Shown here one piece after another: positions 24,526-33,178 of a stretch of 64,000 nt of DNA. Position numbers and translations under genes: made by a program. The notes beneath the pieces are model-generated. The model was given only the letters and a program-made list of their open reading frames with translations, was not told where the DNA came from and made no database searches. Positions within the stretch are counted from its first letter, which is position 1; each line of letters begins with the position of its first letter. Source of the DNA: an uncultured Phascolarctobacterium sp. (GTDB lineage: Bacteria > Bacillota > Negativicutes > Acidaminococcales > Acidaminococcaceae); contig UQWU01000002.1 in NCBI GenBank assembly GCA_900544885.1, positions 1-64,000 of the forward strand, given 5' to 3'.

Positions 24526-24858
24526 ATGTCTGCAAATCTTCATGACCATTTAACTGACCAATTATTTAAAGCTGTTTTGAGCTTAAAGGACCAAGAGCAA
24601 TGTTATAGATTTTTTGAGGATATCTGTACTATTAGTGAGCTTAAAGCTTTGGCACAACGCTTGGAAGTGGCACGTATGCTTGATGAGGGTTGTATTTATG
24701 AAACCATAGTAGAAAAAACCGGTGCCAGCACTGCAACCATTTCCCGTGTTAAACGTTGCCTTGTTTATGGTGCAGATGGCTATCGCTCTGTTTTAGGCGT
24801 ATTAGAAAATGATAATGATAAGAATACAGAAGCTGATGAAAAAGCGATGAAAAAATAA
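24526..24858 (+). CDS. YerC/YecD-type TrpR family protein
   Basis: A 110-residue helical DNA-binding protein of the TrpR/YerC group. The segment CTISELKALAQRLEVARML and the HTH GASTATISRVKRCLVYGADGY match the group. E. coli TrpR binds tryptophan, but the ligand-binding residues of TrpR are not certain here and YerC proteins have no established ligand. It precedes an aminotransferase by 36 bases and a TrpP-like ECF transporter, which fits control of amino-acid metabolism or uptake (inference). Confidence 0.88.
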   Translation: MSANLHDHLTDQLFKAVLSLKDQEQCYRFFEDICTISELKALAQRLEVARMLDEGCIYETIVEKTGASTATISRVKRCLVYGADGYRSVLGVLENDNDKNTEADEKAMKK

Positions 24859-24894
24859 GCTTTTTATTGAACATTAGGGAGAGGAAGAATTATA

Positions 24895-26088
24895 ATGAAA
24901 GATTTTTTTGTGCGTGAATGTCTTAAAAATCAAAATGATTATACAGTGGCAACTGTGAATGCGGATATTATTCTCAATGCTAATGAAAGTAACTATCCTC
25001 TGCCCGAAGAACTGGCGGAGAAGATGAGTAAAATTGCTGCTAATTTTCCGTTTCATAGATATCCGCCTGTAAAAGCAGAAAACTTATGCGAGGTTATTGC
25101 GGAAGACTTGGATGTGGATCCTGAATGTATCCGTATCAGTAATGGTTCCAGTGATTTATTGGAGAAAGCGTGCTATGTATTCGGTGGAGAAGGAAGTAAA
25201 ATTGCTATTCCGTATCCGTCCTTTGCTATGTACGGTGAATATGTGGGCTTAAGTGGTAGCGAGCCTTGCTATTATTCGCTAAACAATGAAGGTTTTATCG
25301 ATGCAGATACTGTTATTGAGTTGTGCTTGCAGGAAAAGCCGTCTTTATTGATTATTTGTAATCCTAATAATCCGACTGGTAACTATAATTCTTTAGCTGT
25401 TATTGAAAAAATTATTTCTAGTGTCGAATGCCCGGTAATTTTGGACGAGGCATATATGGAGTTTGCAGACGGTAAGGAAATGCCTCCTAATGATATGCGT
25501 CCTTTGCATAAGCTGTGGCTGGTAGCAGGCTCGGCATTGAGCCTGTTAGGCAGATATAGTAATTTTATTGTGTTACGCACTTTTTCTAAAGCTTATGGTT
25601 TAGCAGGACTACGTTGCGGTTATGGGGCAGGGTCCTTGTTTTTGATGCGTCATTTGGGTAAAGCCATATTGCCATATCATGTTAATGCGTTTACTTTGTA
25701 TATGGCAAAAATGGTTTATGAAAATAAAGAGCTGTATAAGGGACGTATTAAGACTATTGATGAAGAACGAGATAAATTAGCGGCTTATTGCCGTAAGATG
25801 GGCTTTTATGTTTATCCTTCTTCAGCTAATTTCTTATTATTAAAGGCTGAGGGATTATTAATGGAGCATATGGCGGCCAAATATGCTGCTGATTATGATG
25901 AAAGTATCGAGCAGCAGGAAGCCAGTGGTAAATTATTAGTAAGATATTTATTAGAAAACGGTATTTTAGTTAGTGATTTTTCGGCACATCCTGCTTTACA
26001 GGGGTGTGTACGTATTACTATCGGCGTACCGGAGGAAAATAAACAGCTGTTGAATCGCATCACCGAATTATGCGTTGCATTGGAATGA
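24895..26088 (+). CDS. Class I/II PLP-dependent aminotransferase, HisC-like
   Basis: A 397-residue fold-type I aminotransferase. LNANESNYPLP near the N-terminus and RYPP resemble histidinol-phosphate aminotransferase; NPNNPTG binds the cofactor ring region, ILDEAYMEF supplies Asp/Tyr, and RTFSKAYGLAGLRCGYG contains the Schiff-base Lys. C-terminal VRITIGVPEEN holds the substrate carboxylate Arg. No histidine pathway genes are nearby, so an aromatic amino-acid role is also possible; many HisC homologues accept phenylalanine and tyrosine. The stretch around residue 200 is longer than in standard HisC. Confidence 0.85.
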   Translation: MKDFFVRECLKNQNDYTVATVNADIILNANESNYPLPEELAEKMSKIAANFPFHRYPPVKAENLCEVIAEDLDVDPECIRISNGSSDLLEKACYVFGGEGSKIAIPYPSFAMYGEYVGLSGSEPCYYSLNNEGFIDADTVIELCLQEKPSLLIICNPNNPTGNYNSLAVIEKIISSVECPVILDEAYMEFADGKEMPPNDMRPLHKLWLVAGSALSLLGRYSNFIVLRTFSKAYGLAGLRCGYGAGSLFLMRHLGKAILPYHVNAFTLYMAKMVYENKELYKGRIKTIDEERDKLAAYCRKMGFYVYPSSANFLLLKAEGLLMEHMAAKYAADYDESIEQQEASGKLLVRYLLENGILVSDFSAHPALQGCVRITIGVPEENKQLLNRITELCVALE

Positions 26089-26115
26089 TACAGTTTTCCA
26101 TGTAAATAATGACAC

Positions 26116-26161
26116 AATAAAATGGGGTTTACAGTTCTGTGCAACACCATTTTATTTTTTT
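26116..26161 (+). terminator. Terminator after the aminotransferase gene
   Basis: AATAAAATGG pairs with CCATTTTATT (10 bp) across a 21-base loop, followed by T. Confidence 0.75.
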
Positions 26162-26185
26162 ACATACAAAAGTGTAAGAATATAG

Positions 26186-26191
26186 TATAAT
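26186..26191 (+). promoter_or_regulatory. -10 box of the ECF transporter operon
   Basis: TATAAT with a poor -35 (CATACA, 26163-26168) 17 bases upstream. Confidence 0.35.
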
Positions 26192-26263
26192 GAGTTCATT
26201 CACATTTTCATAGAGTAAGTATTTAGCAAATAAAGATAAATATTGCAGGAAGAGAGGATTTTT

Positions 26264-26836
26264 ATGGACGAACAGAAGAAACAGATACCACAGCTTATTG
26301 AAGTAGAACCGATGCAGGATGGCTATCGCTGGGTAGCGATTACGGCAATGCTTCTGGCTATCGGTATTATTTTACATACAGTAAGCCCTAATGTGGGTGG
26401 TGTTACTCCTAACTGGACAATTGCCATGTATGCGATTGTTATTAATTTGACCAGACTTAAATTAAAGCAGGCTATCGGTATAGGATTTATTGCAGGTCTG
26501 ACTTTGGTACCGACTTCTAAATCTGCGTTTCCCTTGGGTAATGTTATTAGTGAAATGTTTGGTGCAACCATCTGCTATTTACTGGTAGAGGCGATGTTCA
26601 AGGCTAAAATTGGTGAATGGAAGCTGCGTCCGTTTATTACAGGCTTTGTGGCTACTGTAACCAGTGGTGCTTTGTTTACCTATATTTTAAAGGTAGTTTT
26701 AGGTTTACCGTTGCATGTGTGGGTTTATGCAATGTTGCCCGTAGTAGCGATTATCGGATTGCTGAACGGCTTGATTACGTTCTTCCTTTATGCACCTGTG
26801 CGTAAATTATTTTATTTCCAGGAGGATGAAAAGTAA
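26264..26836 (+). CDS. ECF transporter S component, TrpP-like (probably tryptophan)
   Basis: Substrate-binding membrane subunit of an energy-coupling factor importer, 190 residues with about six helices. ILHTVSPNVGGVTPNWTIAM and LVPTSKSAFPLGNVISEM resemble the TrpP (YhaG) group of tryptophan S components. GAGAGG just ahead makes 26264 the best start. It overlaps the ATPase gene by one base and forms a four-gene operon with two ATPases and EcfT, so it does not need a shared energising module. Neighbouring YerC and aminotransferase genes agree with an aromatic amino acid, but the substrate is inferred. Confidence 0.78.
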   Translation: MDEQKKQIPQLIEVEPMQDGYRWVAITAMLLAIGIILHTVSPNVGGVTPNWTIAMYAIVINLTRLKLKQAIGIGFIAGLTLVPTSKSAFPLGNVISEMFGATICYLLVEAMFKAKIGEWKLRPFITGFVATVTSGALFTYILKVVLGLPLHVWVYAMLPVVAIIGLLNGLITFFLYAPVRKLFYFQEDEK

Positions 26837-27705
26837 TGGAGCAAGTTATTGAATTAGAAAATTTTTATTTTGCATATAAAAAATCTGATTTAGTATTGCA
26901 AGATATTAGTTTAAAGGTAAAAAAAGGTAGCTTTACTATTATTACAGGACCTAGTGGTGCCGGTAAAACAACTTTATGTAAGGCAATGACGGGAATTGTT
27001 CCTTTTTATGTCGGCGGACGTTATAGTGGTGACGTAAAGCTGAATGGCGAAACAACTAAAGGCAAACGTGTTGCGGATATTGCTATGCGTGTAGGTTTTA
27101 TCATGGAAGACTATGAAAGCCAGATGGTTTCTCTGACCGCTGGAGAGGAAATCGCTTTTACACTCTTAAATCATGGTTTTGCTCAGGAAGAAATTGCTGA
27201 ACGTACCAGCCGTGCCTTAGAGGATGTGGGCTTGCCTGATCGTGAAAGCTATCAATTAGATGAGTTAAGTGGTGGGCAACGTCAACGTTTGCTGTTGGCG
27301 GCTACTTTAGCTGTGCACCCGGAAATCATTGTTTTGGATGAGCCTGTATCAGCTATGGATCCTGATGGTGCGCAGACTCTATATAAATTGGTCTATGACA
27401 TTCATCAACGTTATGGTACTACTATTGTAGTAGTTGAACATCGTACAGATTTTTTGTTGCCCTATGTTACAGATATGATAGTTCTAAAAGATGGTGAATT
27501 AGTAGCTTCTGACACTTTTGAAGCGGCAGCACCGAAGATGTATGAGGATACATCCTTGCGTCCTCTATTACCTACATTATGGCAGATTAAATTAGGTTTG
27601 CAGGAAAAGCTGGGCTTGGATTTAGGCGATTGGCGTAGTGAAAATGATGCTTTGGCTGATTTTAAAACCTTTAATCTTGGTGCTATTGAAGGAGGTAACG
27701 CATAA
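26836..27705 (+). CDS. ecfA1: ECF transporter ATPase A1
   Basis: A 289-residue ATPase of the ECF module with Walker A GPSGAGKTT, signature LSGGQRQRL, Walker B IIVLDEPVSAMD and switch VEHR. The C-terminal about 50 residues extend past the nucleotide-binding domain, as in EcfA proteins. It shares its start with the S component stop and its stop with the A2 start. Confidence 0.9.
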   Translation: MEQVIELENFYFAYKKSDLVLQDISLKVKKGSFTIITGPSGAGKTTLCKAMTGIVPFYVGGRYSGDVKLNGETTKGKRVADIAMRVGFIMEDYESQMVSLTAGEEIAFTLLNHGFAQEEIAERTSRALEDVGLPDRESYQLDELSGGQRQRLLLAATLAVHPEIIVLDEPVSAMDPDGAQTLYKLVYDIHQRYGTTIVVVEHRTDFLLPYVTDMIVLKDGELVASDTFEAAAPKMYEDTSLRPLLPTLWQIKLGLQEKLGLDLGDWRSENDALADFKTFNLGAIEGGNA

Positions 27706-28508
27706 TGTTAGAAGCAAAAAATGTTAATTTTGCGTATATGCGTGGACAGCCTGTTATTAATGATTTAGATTGCTGCATCAAAGATGGAGAATTTGTTGCT
27801 CTTTTAGGTCATAATGGTAGTGGTAAGACGACTTTAAGTCGTTTGTTTATGGCTTTATGTCATCCACGCAGTGGTCAGATTTTAATTGATGGTGAGGATA
27901 TTGTTAAGTGTGAGCCTGCTGATTTGGCAGATAAAATCGGTTACGTTTTCCAAAATCCTGATTTACAGATTTTAGAAGATACGGTTTTTGATGAAGTTGC
28001 TTATGGACCACGTGCTAAAAAGTTGACTGAGGAAACTATTCGTCGTCAAACTTTAGAAGCCTTAGATGCTATGGGAATGCTGAACTTACAAGGAGAATAT
28101 CCGCGCCTGTTATCTTTCGGTCAGAAACGTCGCTTGGGTGTAGCTGCAGCTTTAGCTTTAAATCCACGCATTTTAATTTTAGATGAAATTACTAATGGTC
28201 AAGATGCTTTGGAAAAAGAGCGCATGATGGAATATTTAAAGGCTATTAACGAGCAGCGTGGTATTACTATAGTTTTAATTTCTCATGATATGGATATAGT
28301 GCGTCGCTTTGCAAAACGTGTTTTAGTATTGCATCGTGGTAATAAAGTTTTTGATGATACGCCTAAGACTTTGTTTAACGGTGAATATCCTGTGGAACGT
28401 TGGGGGTTATGCCATCCTACAGTATCTTCCTTATCAGCAGCATTAGGTATTGATGCAGTTACTCCTGCAGAATTTGTGGCTGCTGTGGAGAGAAAGGGAG
28501 GGAAATAA
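27705..28508 (+). CDS. ecfA2: ECF transporter ATPase A2
   Basis: A 267-residue ATPase partner of A1 with Walker A GHNGSGKTT and Q-loop VFQNPDLQI, typical of EcfA. The signature is LSFGQKRRL instead of LSGGQ, and Walker B/D-loop reads ILILDEITNGQD where EPTNGLD is usual. The catalytic Glu remains. Such degeneracy suggests one of the two composite ATP sites is less active, which is inference. Confidence 0.9.
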   Translation: MLEAKNVNFAYMRGQPVINDLDCCIKDGEFVALLGHNGSGKTTLSRLFMALCHPRSGQILIDGEDIVKCEPADLADKIGYVFQNPDLQILEDTVFDEVAYGPRAKKLTEETIRRQTLEALDAMGMLNLQGEYPRLLSFGQKRRLGVAAALALNPRILILDEITNGQDALEKERMMEYLKAINEQRGITIVLISHDMDIVRRFAKRVLVLHRGNKVFDDTPKTLFNGEYPVERWGLCHPTVSSLSAALGIDAVTPAEFVAAVERKGGK

Positions 28509-29179
28509 TGCGTTTAACAGCTTTTACTCAAATTATTGTGACGTTAGCAATTACTGCATGGGTTTTTATTTTACCTGTGGAAGCAGTAGCAACCATTTTA
28601 GTTTTAGAATTAGCCCTATTACTATATATTAAGCATGATCGTATGACTATGGCTGCTATAGGTGGCTTAGCTGTTTTTACCGGGATGATGATTTTATTGC
28701 AATTATTATTTGCAACTCCATTAGAAACAGCCTTGATAGGCGGTCTACGCATGTTAGTAATGACCATGGCTTTTTTATGCCTTTTGGCGGCTACGCGTAT
28801 TCAGGATATTGCCAAAGCTTTAGTAGATCGTTTTCATTTACCTTGTGAATATGCTTTTATGCTTACTACTGCGTTACGTTTTGTGCCTAATTTCCTAACA
28901 GATAGTGCAATTACTTTAGATGCGCAAAGTTGCCGTGGTTACTCTAATCGTGGCAATGTTATCAAGCGTTTTTTAGCATATTTAGTAGTCATTCGTCCGT
29001 TGGTTATGCGTGCTGTTGCTAAATCAGAAACTTTGGCACTGTCTATGGAGTTGAAAGGCTTTGGTAGTAATACTTATAAAAATATGCGTCCTGAACCTTT
29101 AAAGGTATCGGATATTTTTGTTCTTATTTTAGTTATTGTTCTTAGCTTCTACCCTTTTTGGAAAGATTTTTTAAAATGA
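28508..29179 (+). CDS. ecfT: ECF transporter transmembrane subunit EcfT
   Basis: A 223-residue membrane subunit with about five helices that links the ATPases to the S component. Two cytoplasmic coupling motifs resemble the family A-R-G elements: SCRGYSNRGN (about 140) and ALSMELKGFG (about 180). It is the last gene of the operon, followed by a terminator 15 bases on. Confidence 0.9.
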   Translation: MRLTAFTQIIVTLAITAWVFILPVEAVATILVLELALLLYIKHDRMTMAAIGGLAVFTGMMILLQLLFATPLETALIGGLRMLVMTMAFLCLLAATRIQDIAKALVDRFHLPCEYAFMLTTALRFVPNFLTDSAITLDAQSCRGYSNRGNVIKRFLAYLVVIRPLVMRAVAKSETLALSMELKGFGSNTYKNMRPEPLKVSDIFVLILVIVLSFYPFWKDFLK

Positions 29180-29191
29180 TTTTAGAAAACG

Positions 29192-29224
29192 AAAAAAGCG
29201 TCTGCTGTTTAGCAGACGCTTTCT
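29192..29224. terminator. Bidirectional terminator between ecfT and the Spy-like gene
   Basis: AAGCGTCTGCT and AGCAGACGCTT with a GTTT loop; A-run on the left, TT(C)TT on the right, so it serves both convergent transcripts. Confidence 0.85.
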
Positions 29225-29255
29225 TGTTATTTAGAGAAGAAAGGATATGTATTGT

Positions 29256-29912
29256 TTAAGCTACTTTAGTAGCTGTAACTTCTTGTGCTTGTTTTTGAGC
29301 ACGCATTTCTTGTTTATGATGTTTTTTATGACCATGATTATATTTTTTCGGAGTATTAGCACGGATTGCAGCACGTTGTTCCGGAGTCATTTGCTGCATT
29401 TTTTCATGGCGTGCTTGACGGGCTGCCATATCTTCTTTTAAGAAGTTTTCTACTTCAACACGTTGTTCCGGAGTAAGTTTGGCCATGGTTTCTTTGGCAC
29501 GTTGGTCGTGGCGTGCTTGTCTTTCCATCATTTCTTTGTGACGTTGCTTCATATTTTCGATGAAGGCTTGTTTTTGCTCCGGAGTCATATCTTTAGTCAT
29601 GACTGTAAAAATTTCTTGTCCAGCTGCTTTACGTTGCTCCGGAGTCATATCTTTCCATTGGCCACGGTATTTATCAACAACTTTACGCTGCTCTGGAGTC
29701 AATTTCAAGTTTTTGTGATGACGCATGCCGGGTTGCGGGCATGGTTTATTGTCTTTTGCGGGACAAACTGTATTATCTTCGTTTAAAATAGCATTGACAC
29801 GTTCTTTCATAGTCGGAGCCGGTGCGTTTTCAACTGCGGGAGCAGCAAAAGCTTGTGCAGAAAGTGCGGTTAACATGGTACCGATAATAAGAGCTCTTTT
29901 GAAATTCAACAT
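29256..29912 (-). CDS. Spy/CpxP-like periplasmic protein with repeated TPEQR motifs
   Basis: A 218-residue secreted protein. A signal peptide (about 1-23, ending AQAFA) is followed by a mature helical protein with five copies of (L/M)TPEQ(R/K), spaced 18-40 residues apart, the LTxxQ hallmark of Spy/CpxP. The C-terminus is rich in His and Lys (YNHGHKKHHKQ). Spy-like proteins bind unfolded proteins or metals in the periplasm. It is divergent from a two-component system, like cpxP from cpxRA in E. coli. AAGGAGTG precedes the ATG. Confidence 0.82.
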   Translation of the reverse strand: MLNFKRALIIGTMLTALSAQAFAAPAVENAPAPTMKERVNAILNEDNTVCPAKDNKPCPQPGMRHHKNLKLTPEQRKVVDKYRGQWKDMTPEQRKAAGQEIFTVMTKDMTPEQKQAFIENMKQRHKEMMERQARHDQRAKETMAKLTPEQRVEVENFLKEDMAARQARHEKMQQMTPEQRAAIRANTPKKYNHGHKKHHKQEMRAQKQAQEVTATKVA

Positions 29913-30110
29913 ATTATTTCACTCCTTTGATATTTCAGCATTGATTTTAACTTTGCTTATATCATACATGAGAGGTATGGCTTTTGTGTGTCAAAATAAT
30001 AAAAAAAGGACAAAATATTTGTCATATTTTCACCACATTTTTCGCTTAGTATATAATATAATAAAGTAAGCAAGAAATGTTTTGAACATAGACGAAAGGG
30101 GCTTGAAATT

Positions 30111-30800
30111 ATGAAAACGATTTTGATTGCCGATGATAATAAACAGATTACCATGATTTTGTCCAGCTATGTAAAAAAAGAGGGATGGGAGCCGCTCGTT
30201 GCTTTAGATGGTAACGAAGCTTTAGAACTTTTTGAAGCACATAAAAATGAAATCGTTGCTGTTTTATTAGATGTAATGATGCCAGGTGTTGATGGATTTG
30301 AAGTATGCCGACGTTTGCGCAAAACATCCATGGTTCCTATTATTATGATTACTGCTCGTGGTGAAGATTATGATAAAATCATGGGTTTGGATATAGGTGC
30401 AGATGATTATGTTATTAAGCCGTTTTCTGCCAGTGAGGTGATGGCACGTATTAGAGCAGTGTTACGTCGCTTGAATATGCAGGAGCCGGAATCTAAGAAT
30501 ACCTTGACTTATGGTAATCTTTTTATCAATATCGATAAATATGAAGTTCAGATTGATGGTGCTGATGTGCCTTTGACAAAAAAAGAAATCGAATTATTAT
30601 GGACTTTGGCTAAAAATAATACTAAAGTTTTCAGTCGTGATAATTTGTTAGACAGTATATGGGGTTGTGATTATTTTGGTGATAGTCGTACTGTAGATTC
30701 GCATATCAAAAGATTACGTGCGAAAGTAGATAAGTATGAACATTCTACTTGGGAAATCAAGACTATTTGGGGTGTCGGTTATCGCTTTGAGGTAAAGTAG
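30111..30800 (+). CDS. OmpR-family response regulator
   Basis: A 229-residue DNA-binding regulator. The receiver domain (about 1-115) has DDN at residues 8-10, phospho-acceptor Asp in LLDVMMPGVDG (about 53), Thr in ITARGE and Lys in YVIKPFSASE. The winged-helix domain (about 130-228) contains LTKKEIELLWTLA and RTVDSHIKRLRAKV. It ends two bases before the histidine kinase. A TATAAT (30052-30057) lies upstream in the region shared with the Spy-like gene, a likely target. Confidence 0.93.
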   Translation: MKTILIADDNKQITMILSSYVKKEGWEPLVALDGNEALELFEAHKNEIVAVLLDVMMPGVDGFEVCRRLRKTSMVPIIMITARGEDYDKIMGLDIGADDYVIKPFSASEVMARIRAVLRRLNMQEPESKNTLTYGNLFINIDKYEVQIDGADVPLTKKEIELLWTLAKNNTKVFSRDNLLDSIWGCDYFGDSRTVDSHIKRLRAKVDKYEHSTWEIKTIWGVGYRFEVK

Positions 30801-30801
30801 G

Positions 30802-32337
30802 ATGAAAAACCGTATTGCCGTTAAGTTAATGTTCTATTTTTCAAGTGTTTTATTAATTTTTGCGTTATTGATAGGTGGTTTATTTTACCAATTATTTAAG
30901 CAACATACTATTGAGATAAAAAAACAATCTATGATTGTGCAGTCGCAAAAAATTGCTGCCGTTATTAGTGATAACATGCACTTTTTAGAAAAACGTTATG
31001 GCGACGGGATTTCTAATAGTAGGTTTATCAAGTATTTAGATAATGTTTCACGGGATATGGTTTGGGTAGTAGATAGTGAGCGTAATCTTAATGTTAATAA
31101 AGAGCGGATGCGGGAGCAAATGCGTAAACATCATGATAAAGGTATAAGGATGCCTAATCAGCCTCGCAATGCTAAAGATGCTTATAATAAACTGCCGGAA
31201 CATATCAAAGACAAAGTTGAGCAAGGTTTTAAAGGTGAACGCTTTATTATCGAAGAGTATAATTCTTGGTTAAATGAATTTATGATTACTGTGGGTGAAC
31301 CTGTATATGATGAGCATGGAGAGGTTAAAGCAGTATTATTATTACATTCTCCTGTACAAGGACTACACGATGCTGTGTGGTCGGGATTAAGAATATTAAT
31401 GTTGAGCGTTTTAGCAGCTTTGGTTTTAGGATTGTTTTTAAGTATTATTTTAAGCTGGCGTTTTACGAAACCTTTGAATTTGATGAACGACAATGCAGCG
31501 TTATTGGCAGAACGTAATTATAGTGTACGTAATAATATTACTCAAAAAGATGAAATAGGTGCCTTAGCACAAACGTTAGATGTTTTGGCAGAACGCTTGC
31601 AATTAGCAGATGAAGAAAGCCAGAAGCTAGAAAAGCTGCGTCGCGAATTTATTGCTAATATTTCGCATGAGCTGCGGACACCTGTAACGGTAATTCGAGG
31701 TAGCTTGGAAGCATTGCGAGATGGTGTGATAACGGAAAAAGAAGAAGTAAATGAATTCCACGAGCAGATGTATAAGGAAAGCATTTTCTTGCAGCGTCTG
31801 ATAAATGATTTATTGGATTTATCCCGTTTACAGAATACTGATTTCCCTATCGAAAAAAGTGCGCTTAATTTCTGTGATGTAGTTCAGGATGCTGTACGTG
31901 GTTCACGTCGCATAGGTATGGAAAAACATATCCAGGTTAAAGCAGATTTGGATGCAGATTTATACATGTTAGATGGCGACTATGGTAGATTAAGGCAGAT
32001 GTTGATGATTTTCCTGCATAACAGTATTAAATTCTCTCCTGAGGGCGGAGAAATTATGTTGCACTTAAAGTCAGGCTGGCTACAGATTATTGACCATGGC
32101 TGTGGCATGAATGCAGAAGAGTTACCACATGCTTTTGACAGATTTTACAAAGCACGTAATGAGCATAATAAAACAGGCAGTGGCTTAGGCTTGGCCATTG
32201 CTAAACAGATTGCTCTGCGTCATGATATGGGATTAAGTGTTGAAAGTGAAAAAGGCAAGGGGACAACGATTAATATTATTTTGCCGCCTGCATTAACTGC
32301 AGAAGAATTGGCGAAAATGGAGGAACAGCATGATTAA
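30802..32337 (+). CDS. Membrane sensor histidine kinase
   Basis: A 511-residue kinase. Transmembrane helix 1 (about 8-30) and helix 2 (about 195-218) flank a periplasmic domain of about 165 residues rich in basic Met/His/Lys residues. HAMP follows, then HisKA with FIANISHELRTPVTV (phospho-His), N-box HNSIKFSPEG, DHGCGM and GSGLGLAIAKQ. The sensing domain resembles those used for envelope stress, but its stimulus is unknown. The stop overlaps the following SDR gene by eight bases. Confidence 0.92.
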   Translation: MKNRIAVKLMFYFSSVLLIFALLIGGLFYQLFKQHTIEIKKQSMIVQSQKIAAVISDNMHFLEKRYGDGISNSRFIKYLDNVSRDMVWVVDSERNLNVNKERMREQMRKHHDKGIRMPNQPRNAKDAYNKLPEHIKDKVEQGFKGERFIIEEYNSWLNEFMITVGEPVYDEHGEVKAVLLLHSPVQGLHDAVWSGLRILMLSVLAALVLGLFLSIILSWRFTKPLNLMNDNAALLAERNYSVRNNITQKDEIGALAQTLDVLAERLQLADEESQKLEKLRREFIANISHELRTPVTVIRGSLEALRDGVITEKEEVNEFHEQMYKESIFLQRLINDLLDLSRLQNTDFPIEKSALNFCDVVQDAVRGSRRIGMEKHIQVKADLDADLYMLDGDYGRLRQMLMIFLHNSIKFSPEGGEIMLHLKSGWLQIIDHGCGMNAEELPHAFDRFYKARNEHNKTGSGLGLAIAKQIALRHDMGLSVESEKGKGTTINIILPPALTAEELAKMEEQHD

Positions 32338-33088
32338 GATGAATTATGGTTGTGCAGGTTTAGTTGCTGTAATTAGTGGCGGCACGTCCGGTATTGGCTT
32401 GGCCGTAGCCGAAAAATTATTATTAGATGGTGCAGAGGTATATCTTTTAGGAAGAAATAAGCAAAAAGGTACCGATGCAGTAAAATCTTTAAAGGAAAAA
32501 ACACAGCAGGAAGCATTTTATCTTCAATGTGATGTTACTAATACTGTTGCCTGCCAAAAGGCAGTAGCTGCAATTGATAAGAATATTAATATCTTAATCA
32601 ATAGTGCAGGCGTATACCTTGAGGAACGCTTGGAAAACATGACGGATGATAGTTATGCAGCAATTATGGATACTAATGTTAAGGGAACTTTGTTTTTAAC
32701 TAAGGCTGTAATGCCGCACCTATATAATGGAGGTAGTATTGTGAATATTGCTTCTGATGCCGGCGTCAGTGGTAATTATGGCTGTCCGTTATATTGTGCA
32801 AGCAAGGGTGCAATAGTTTCTTTGACAAGAGCGTTGGCTTTGGATATGGCTCCGTCTGTACGTGTGAACTGTGTCTGCCCTGCAGACGTAGATACTCCGC
32901 TTTTAGCTAGACAGTTAGTGGATGCTGATGGTGGCTATACTTTGGCAGATATGGCTTCTGCATATCCTATGGGACGTATTGCCCGTGCAGAGGAAATTGC
33001 TCATGTTATTTGTAGTGTGGTATCTCCACAAAATAGTTTTATGACAGGCTCCATTATTGTTGTTGATGGCGGATTGACAGCCAATTAA
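32330..33088 (+). CDS. Short-chain dehydrogenase/reductase (SDR)
   Basis: A 252-residue classical SDR oxidoreductase. Cofactor motif SGGTSGIGLAVAE (TGxxxGxG type) is at the N-terminus, then NSAG, the catalytic Ser in NIASDAG and YCASK (YxxxK). C-terminal GSIIVVDGGL is typical of the family. GGAGGA six bases before the ATG and overlap with the kinase gene imply co-transcription with the two-component system, which is unusual for a metabolic enzyme. Substrate unknown; similar to 3-oxoacyl-ACP reductases. Confidence 0.88.
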   Translation: MIKMNYGCAGLVAVISGGTSGIGLAVAEKLLLDGAEVYLLGRNKQKGTDAVKSLKEKTQQEAFYLQCDVTNTVACQKAVAAIDKNINILINSAGVYLEERLENMTDDSYAAIMDTNVKGTLFLTKAVMPHLYNGGSIVNIASDAGVSGNYGCPLYCASKGAIVSLTRALALDMAPSVRVNCVCPADVDTPLLARQLVDADGGYTLADMASAYPMGRIARAEEIAHVICSVVSPQNSFMTGSIIVVDGGLTAN

Positions 33089-33141
33089 GAGTTTTTCGAA
33101 TCAAGATAAAGTATATTTATTTTCAGCAGAATATAAGAGTA

Positions 33142-33150
33142 TGTTATAAT
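33142..33150 (+). promoter_or_regulatory. Extended -10 promoter of murI
   Basis: TGTTATAAT, about 30 bases before the gene, with no clear -35. Confidence 0.45.
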
Positions 33151-33178
33151 AAAAAATACGAAGAGGAGGTTATTAGAA

